Part shown: positions 60,029-64,000 of the stretch, piece by piece
Position numbering within the stretch: the first letter of the stretch is position 1
Layout of the letters: the number at the start of each line of letters is the position of its first letter
Assembly (NCBI RefSeq): GCF_000805385.1
Contig: NZ_JTJW01000010.1
Span: 806,001-870,000 of the forward strand
DNA length: 64,000 nt
Source: Mycolicibacterium setense
GTDB lineage: Bacteria > Actinomycetota > Actinomycetes > Mycobacteriales > Mycobacteriaceae
Direction of reading: 5' to 3'
Translations under genes and position numbers: made by a program
The notes under the pieces: generated by a model
What the model was told of the DNA's origin: nothing
The model's database searches: none
The model's input: only the letters and a program-made list of their open reading frames with translations

Positions 60029-61861
60029 ATGACCACCCCCGACATCTCTGTAGATGCCTTCAGTTCGGTTCGCACGATCAATACGCCGGCCGGTGCGCCC
60101 AATCCGGGTCAGCCCGTCTGGAACACCCAGCGCGGCTCATCCATGCCGGTCAGCCGCTACCGCAGCTTCGCCGAGGAAGTCCCCGGCGGCAGCCCGGCAT
60201 TCAGCCCGGCTCCCGTTCCGTTCGACCGCACCTGGCCGGATCGCGTCATCGACAAGGCACCCATGTGGTGTGCGGTCGATCTGCGCGACGGTAACCAGGC
60301 CCTGATCGATCCGATGAGCCCGGCGCGCAAGCGCCGCATGTTCGACCTGCTGGTACGGATGGGCTACAAGGAGATCGAGGTCGGCTTCCCGTCGGCCAGC
60401 CAGACCGACTACGACTTCGTCCGCGAGATCATCGAGGACGGCGCGATCCCGGCCGACGTGACCATCCAGGTGCTGACCCAGTGCCGCCCCGAGCTGATCG
60501 AGCGCACCTTCGAGGCGTGTGCCGGGGCGCCACAGGCGATCGTGCACTTCTACAACTCGACGTCGATCCTGCAGCGCCGCGTGGTGTTCCGCGCCGACCG
60601 CGACGCCGTCAAGAAGATCGCCACCGACGGCGCCCAGCTGTGCGTCGAGGAGGCCAAGAAATACCCGCAGACGCGGTGGCGCTTCGAGTACTCCCCCGAG
60701 TCGTACACGGGGACCGAGCTGGAGTACGCCGTCGAGGTGTGCAACGCGGTCGCCGACATCGTCAAGCCGACGCCCGAGTGGCCGCTGATCGTCAACCTGC
60801 CTGCCACCGTCGAGATGGCCACCCCGAACGTCTACGCCGATTCGATCGAGTGGATGAGCAGGCACCTGACCCCGCGCGACTCGATCATCCTGAGCCTGCA
60901 CCCCCACAACGACCGCGGAACCGGTGTTGCCGCAGCCGAATTGGGCTATCAGGCCGGTGCCGACCGGATCGAGGGCTGCCTGTTCGGCAACGGCGAGCGC
61001 ACCGGCAACGTGTGCCTGGTGACCCTGGGGCTGAACATGTTCAGCCGCGGCGTCGACCCGCAGATCGACTTCTCCAACATCGACGAGATCCGTCGCACGG
61101 TCGAGTACTGCAACCAGCTGCCCGTGCACGAGCGTCACCCCTACGGCGGTGATCTGGTCTACACCGCGTTCTCCGGCAGCCACCAGGACGCCATCAACAA
61201 GGGCCTGGACCAGATGAAGTTCGACGCGGACGAGGCTGACCTCGATGTTGATGATCTCCTGTGGCAAGTTCCCTACCTGCCCATCGATCCCAAAGACGTC
61301 GGCCGCACCTACGAGGCCGTGATCCGGGTGAACTCGCAGTCCGGCAAGGGCGGCGTGGCCTACATCATGAAGGCCGACCACGGCCTGGTGCTGCCGCGCC
61401 GGCTGCAGATCGAGTTCAGCCAGGCCATCCAGACCATCACCGACGGTGAGGGCGGCGAGGTGTCACCGAAGGAGATCTGGGACGCGTTCTCCGAGGAGTA
61501 CCTGGCCCCGATCACGCCGCTGGAGCGGATCCGCCAGAAGGTCGTCGCGTCCGAGGTCGACGGCGGTACCGACACCATCACCGCGATCGTCAAGATCGAC
61601 AGCGTCGAGCGCGAGATCATCGGTGCCGGCAACGGCCCGCTGGCGGCGTTCGTCGACGCCCTCGGCGCCATCGGCTACGACATCAACGTGCTGGATTACT
61701 CCGAGCACGCGATGTCCTCGGGTGAAGAGGCTCAGGCCGCGGCGTACGTCGAGGCGTCGATCGGCGGCAGGACCGTGTGGGGCGTCGGCATCGCCACCTC
61801 GATCACAACTGCATCACTTCGCGCGGTCGTATCTGCCGTCAACCGGGCAGCGCGTGCTTAG
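60029..61861 (+). CDS. leuA: 2-isopropylmalate synthase
   Basis: 610 residues. Condenses acetyl-CoA with 2-ketoisovalerate, first step of leucine synthesis. TIM barrel with CAVDLRDGNQALIDPM (metal-binding Asp), LSLHPHNDRGTGVAAAELG (His pair) and GCLFGNGERTGNVCLVTLGL; C-terminal LeuA allosteric domain (about 490-610, VDGGTDTITAIVKIDSVERE) binding leucine. Shorter than M. tuberculosis LeuA, which carries tandem 19-residue repeats between catalytic and regulatory parts; none are seen here. Controlled at RNA level by the upstream leader. Confidence 0.97.
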   Translation: MTTPDISVDAFSSVRTINTPAGAPNPGQPVWNTQRGSSMPVSRYRSFAEEVPGGSPAFSPAPVPFDRTWPDRVIDKAPMWCAVDLRDGNQALIDPMSPARKRRMFDLLVRMGYKEIEVGFPSASQTDYDFVREIIEDGAIPADVTIQVLTQCRPELIERTFEACAGAPQAIVHFYNSTSILQRRVVFRADRDAVKKIATDGAQLCVEEAKKYPQTRWRFEYSPESYTGTELEYAVEVCNAVADIVKPTPEWPLIVNLPATVEMATPNVYADSIEWMSRHLTPRDSIILSLHPHNDRGTGVAAAELGYQAGADRIEGCLFGNGERTGNVCLVTLGLNMFSRGVDPQIDFSNIDEIRRTVEYCNQLPVHERHPYGGDLVYTAFSGSHQDAINKGLDQMKFDADEADLDVDDLLWQVPYLPIDPKDVGRTYEAVIRVNSQSGKGGVAYIMKADHGLVLPRRLQIEFSQAIQTITDGEGGEVSPKEIWDAFSEEYLAPITPLERIRQKVVASEVDGGTDTITAIVKIDSVEREIIGAGNGPLAAFVDALGAIGYDINVLDYSEHAMSSGEEAQAAAYVEASIGGRTVWGVGIATSITTASLRAVVSAVNRAARA

Positions 61862-61911
61862 CTGACGTCGGCGTAGATCTCTGCGCCTCCGCCAACTTCA
61901 AGGAGCAGTCC

Positions 61912-62298
61912 ATGGACTGGGGTTCGACCTGGGATTTCCTCTGGCATTTCCTGATCATCTTCGCTTGGATCGCCTACTTGCTGGTCCTGTTCCAGATCCT
62001 CACCGACCTGTTCTGGCGTGACCACAAGACCTCCGGCTGGGTCAAGGCGGTGTGGGTGGTCTTCCTGATCGTGCTGCCGTGGCTCACCGCGCTGGTCTAC
62101 CTGATCGCCCGCGGCCAGGGCATGTCCGAGCGTGCCCAGGCGGCGGCACTCGCGGCCAAGAAGGAAACCGACGACTACATCAAGCAGGCGGCGGGCCGGT
62201 CTCCGGCGCAGGAGATCGCCGACGCCAAGGCTCTGCTGGATGCCGGCACGATCAGCCAGGCCGAGTTCGACGGGTTGAAGGCCAAGGCGCTCAGCTAG
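61912..62298 (+). CDS. Small membrane protein with PLDc_N-like and SHOCT-like segments
   Basis: 128 residues, ATG 61912 after AAGGAGC. Two helices (FLIIFAWIAYLLVLFQILTD and AVWVVFLIVLPWLTALVYLI) form a phospholipase-D-nuclease N-terminal-like hairpin; after a linker, ADAKALLDAGTISQAEFDGL is a SHOCT motif at the C-terminus. Role unknown; SHOCT segments often occur in oligomerising membrane proteins. The convergent gene follows after 25 nt with a small hairpin between. Confidence 0.85.
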   Translation: MDWGSTWDFLWHFLIIFAWIAYLLVLFQILTDLFWRDHKTSGWVKAVWVVFLIVLPWLTALVYLIARGQGMSERAQAAALAAKKETDDYIKQAAGRSPAQEIADAKALLDAGTISQAEFDGLKAKALS

Positions 62299-62307
62299 TC
62301 AAAACAC

Positions 62308-62321
62308 CGCGGCAAGCCGCG
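62308..62321. terminator. Small bidirectional hairpin between convergent genes
   Basis: CGCGG-CAAG-CCGCG (5-bp stem, 4-nt loop) with A-rich flanks on both sides, between the SHOCT-type gene and dnaQ. Confidence 0.4.
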
Positions 62322-62323
62322 AA

Positions 62324-63313
62324 TCAAAACAGCGTGTACTGATCGCTCTCGGCGCCGGTGTCGTGGAACTCCTCGATGCTCGTACCCCCGAGGACATGGG
62401 TCAGCAGGCCCATGAACGTCTCGTCGTCGAGGAGCGGTACACCCGACTCCACGGCCTGGTAGCCCTTGCCCTGATCGGGTGCGGGCTCGTTGCAGATCAC
62501 CAAAGACGTCTGCTGGTCGACCAGGTCCGTGTAGGCCAGCCCGGCGTGCAGGATGCGCTCGATGAGCTCCTCATGGGTGCGCGCCACCTCTGCCGAGAGC
62601 GCCACGCGCATGCCCTGCACCAGTGGCCTGCCCGCGACGTGGACCCCGGGGTTGGCGTACTCGCACGGCAGCCGCGAGGCCAGGACCTTCAACGGGCGCA
62701 GCTCTTCATGGGTGATGTGGCCGTTGGGCCAGCGGCGCCGGCTCACCTCCCGCAGGGGCAGCCACACCTTGCGGTCCCGCGCACGGGCCAGGGTGGGTTT
62801 GAGGATCTGCGCCAGCACCAACGCATCGTCCAGCGCGTCGTGTGGCTTCATCTGGCTCACGCCCCAGTGCGCTGCCAGCGTCTCCAGGCGCAGATTCTCG
62901 GTGCCCAGCGCCAGGCGGCGGGCCAGCTCGACGGTGCACATCACGCTGTCGATCGGCAGCTCGGCGCCCACCAGCTCGGCCTCGGCGGCCAAAAAGCTGT
63001 AGTCGAAGCCCACGTTGTGCGCCACCAGCGTGCGTCCCCGCAGGATCTCGCTCACGTCGGCGACCACGTCGCCGAAGGTCGGCTGGCCCTCGAGCATCTC
63101 GGCCGTCAGACCGTGCACATGGGTAGGCCCCGGATCCACCCCGGGATTCAGCAAGGTGGACACGCTGCGCTCGACATTGCCGTCATCCCCGACGGCCAGG
63201 GCGGCGACGCTGACGATGCGTGCCTGACCCGGCCGAAACCCGGTGGTCTCCACGTCGACGACGGCCCAGCCCGCGCCCGGCTCGGATGCCGGCCTGCCCC
63301 ACGCGCTGCTCAT
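62324..63313 (-). CDS. dnaQ: DEDDh 3'-5' exonuclease with BRCT domain (DnaQ-like, Rv3711c)
   Basis: 329 residues from ATG 63313. Exo I WAVVDVETTGF (Asp, Glu), Exo II TLVAHNVGFDYSFL, Exo III MKPHDALDDALVLAQIL with His-x4-Asp: the full DEDDh set. The C-terminal third (about 235-310, PLVQGMRVALSAEVARTHEE ... YTDLVDQQTSLVICN) is BRCT-like. Related to DNA polymerase III epsilon, though mycobacterial replication proofreading is done by the DnaE1 PHP domain, so repair is the more likely role. Divergent from murT. Confidence 0.93.
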   Translation of the reverse strand: MSSAWGRPASEPGAGWAVVDVETTGFRPGQARIVSVAALAVGDDGNVERSVSTLLNPGVDPGPTHVHGLTAEMLEGQPTFGDVVADVSEILRGRTLVAHNVGFDYSFLAAEAELVGAELPIDSVMCTVELARRLALGTENLRLETLAAHWGVSQMKPHDALDDALVLAQILKPTLARARDRKVWLPLREVSRRRWPNGHITHEELRPLKVLASRLPCEYANPGVHVAGRPLVQGMRVALSAEVARTHEELIERILHAGLAYTDLVDQQTSLVICNEPAPDQGKGYQAVESGVPLLDDETFMGLLTHVLGGTSIEEFHDTGAESDQYTLF

Positions 63314-63410
63314 ATTCGCCAGGATGGCACGCGAGCCCGACAGAGTCCGATTGACGCGCCGCGTCGCCTCGCTCGGCAGCCCAGCGTGTCGTGCCCCTAA
63401 AATCGCCGGA

Positions 63411-64000
63411 ATGCTGACCCTTCGCGGGCGTGCCGCTCTGGCCGCCGGATCAACCGCGCGCTGGGCGTCGCGGGTCACCGGCCGTGGCGCGGGCGCGATG
63501 ATCGGCGGCCTGGTGGCGATGACGCTGGACCGCTCGATCCTGCGTCAACTGGGCCAGGACCGCCGCAGCGTCGTCGTGACCGGCACGAATGGCAAATCGA
63601 CCACCACCAGGATGACGGCGGCCGCGCTGGCCACGATCGGCTCGGTGGCCAGTAACTCCGAGGGCGCCAACATGGACGCCGGGCTGGTAGCCGCGCTGGC
63701 CGGGGCGCGCGAGGCCACGCTGGCCGCGCTGGAAGTCGACGAGATGCACGTCCCGCACGTGTCGGACGCGGTGAACCCGGCTGTGATCGTCCTGCTGAAT
63801 CTGTCGCGCGATCAGCTCGACCGGGTCGGTGAGATCAACCACATCGAACGCACCCTGCGCGGCGGGCTGGCCCGCCATCGCGACGCGGTGATCGTGGCCA
63901 ACTGCGACGACGTGCTGATGACCTCGGCCGCATATGACAGCCCCAACGTCGTGTGGGTGGCGGCCGGTGGCAGCTGGTCCGGCGACTCGGTGAGCTGCCC
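63411..64000 (+). CDS. murT: MurT, lipid II isoglutaminyl synthase subunit (5' part)
   Basis: 196 residues are in the window; the gene continues beyond the right edge. Mur-ligase ATP site VVVTGTNGKSTTTRMTAAAL (about residues 55-74) and LEVDEMHVPHV, VIVLLNLSRDQLDRVGEI of the MurT/Rv3712 family. With GatD it amidates the D-glutamate of lipid II. GatD should follow outside the window, as in M. tuberculosis (Rv3713). The central zinc-ribbon Cys cluster is not yet reached except for NCDD. Confidence 0.92.
   Translation, partial: MLTLRGRAALAAGSTARWASRVTGRGAGAMIGGLVAMTLDRSILRQLGQDRRSVVVTGTNGKSTTTRMTAAALATIGSVASNSEGANMDAGLVAALAGAREATLAALEVDEMHVPHVSDAVNPAVIVLLNLSRDQLDRVGEINHIERTLRGGLARHRDAVIVANCDDVLMTSAAYDSPNVVWVAAGGSWSGDSVSC

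Noticed and set aside
62363..63400. 345-codon plus-strand frame opposite dnaQ
   Set aside because: Shadow of a clear DEDDh exonuclease; composition is antisense-like.
1..64000. tRNA, rRNA, insertion sequences or integrase/attachment sites
   Set aside because: None could be recognised on either strand by reading; the accessory block shows no transposase.

Overview
The window looks like the chromosome of a fast-growing mycobacterium (Mycolicibacterium type). It is GC-rich throughout, uses many GTG/TTG starts and 4-nt start/stop overlaps, and has several leaderless-type promoters (TANNNT about 7 nt before a start codon). A backbone of genes follows the M. tuberculosis order Rv3698-Rv3699, egtE-D-C-B-A (Rv3700c-Rv3704c), Rv3705c-Rv3707c, asd-ask (Rv3708c-Rv3709c), leuA (Rv3710), dnaQ-like (Rv3711c) and murT (Rv3712). 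Species cannot be named from the sequence alone.

Layout. 1-10.5 kb: a type VII (ESX) membrane-machine locus on both strands: the 5' part of one eccD-like gene and eccC (minus), a second, complete eccD (plus), eccB (minus), eccE and a DUF5336 gene (plus). No esx substrate genes and no mycosin are inside the window, but the locus runs off the left edge. 10.5-14.7 kb: an acyltransferase, the Rv3698-like ligase, the Rv3699-like methyltransferase and a VapBC-type toxin-antitoxin pair under a large palindrome. 14.7-20.0 kb: the five-gene ergothioneine operon, every junction overlapping by 4 nt. 20.1-26.0 kb: exported proteins, a FurA-type regulator, a DUF4185 (GH183-type) protein and asd-ask.

26.1-49.0 kb is the main accessory block and appears less GC-rich by eye. 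It is a Wzx/Wzy-type exopolysaccharide locus: a second galU, a BcsB-like surface protein, EfeO, four GT4 glycosyltransferases, a flippase, a Wzz-like protein, a polymerase with a Wzz-like C-terminal extension, and an initiating sugar-phosphate transferase. Embedded in it is an aminoacyl-carrier module: acyl carrier protein, AcpS-type phosphopantetheinyl transferase, an amino acid:[carrier protein] ligase (a SerRS-like enzyme without tRNA-binding arm) and a double alpha/beta-hydrolase whose second nucleophile is Cys. I infer that this module charges an amino acid onto the carrier and passes it to the polysaccharide or another acceptor. This is the best candidate for an undescribed system here.

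49.0-59.5 kb is nitrogen assimilation: a GntR/cysteine hydrolase/NCS1 permease operon with tandem GTATAC operators, then amtB, a glutamine-synthetase-III-like enzyme, three split glutamate-synthase-like genes (glxBCD), a sarcosine-oxidase-like flavoprotein and an XRE-cupin regulator. This set resembles the gamma-glutamylmethylamide/N-methylglutamate route. Two 35-bp tandem repeats, each a translationally coupled 12-codon mini-ORF, precede the regulator. 59.5-64 kb: a small exported protein, leuA behind a leaderless leader peptide and attenuator, a SHOCT-type membrane protein, the DnaQ-like exonuclease and the start of murT.
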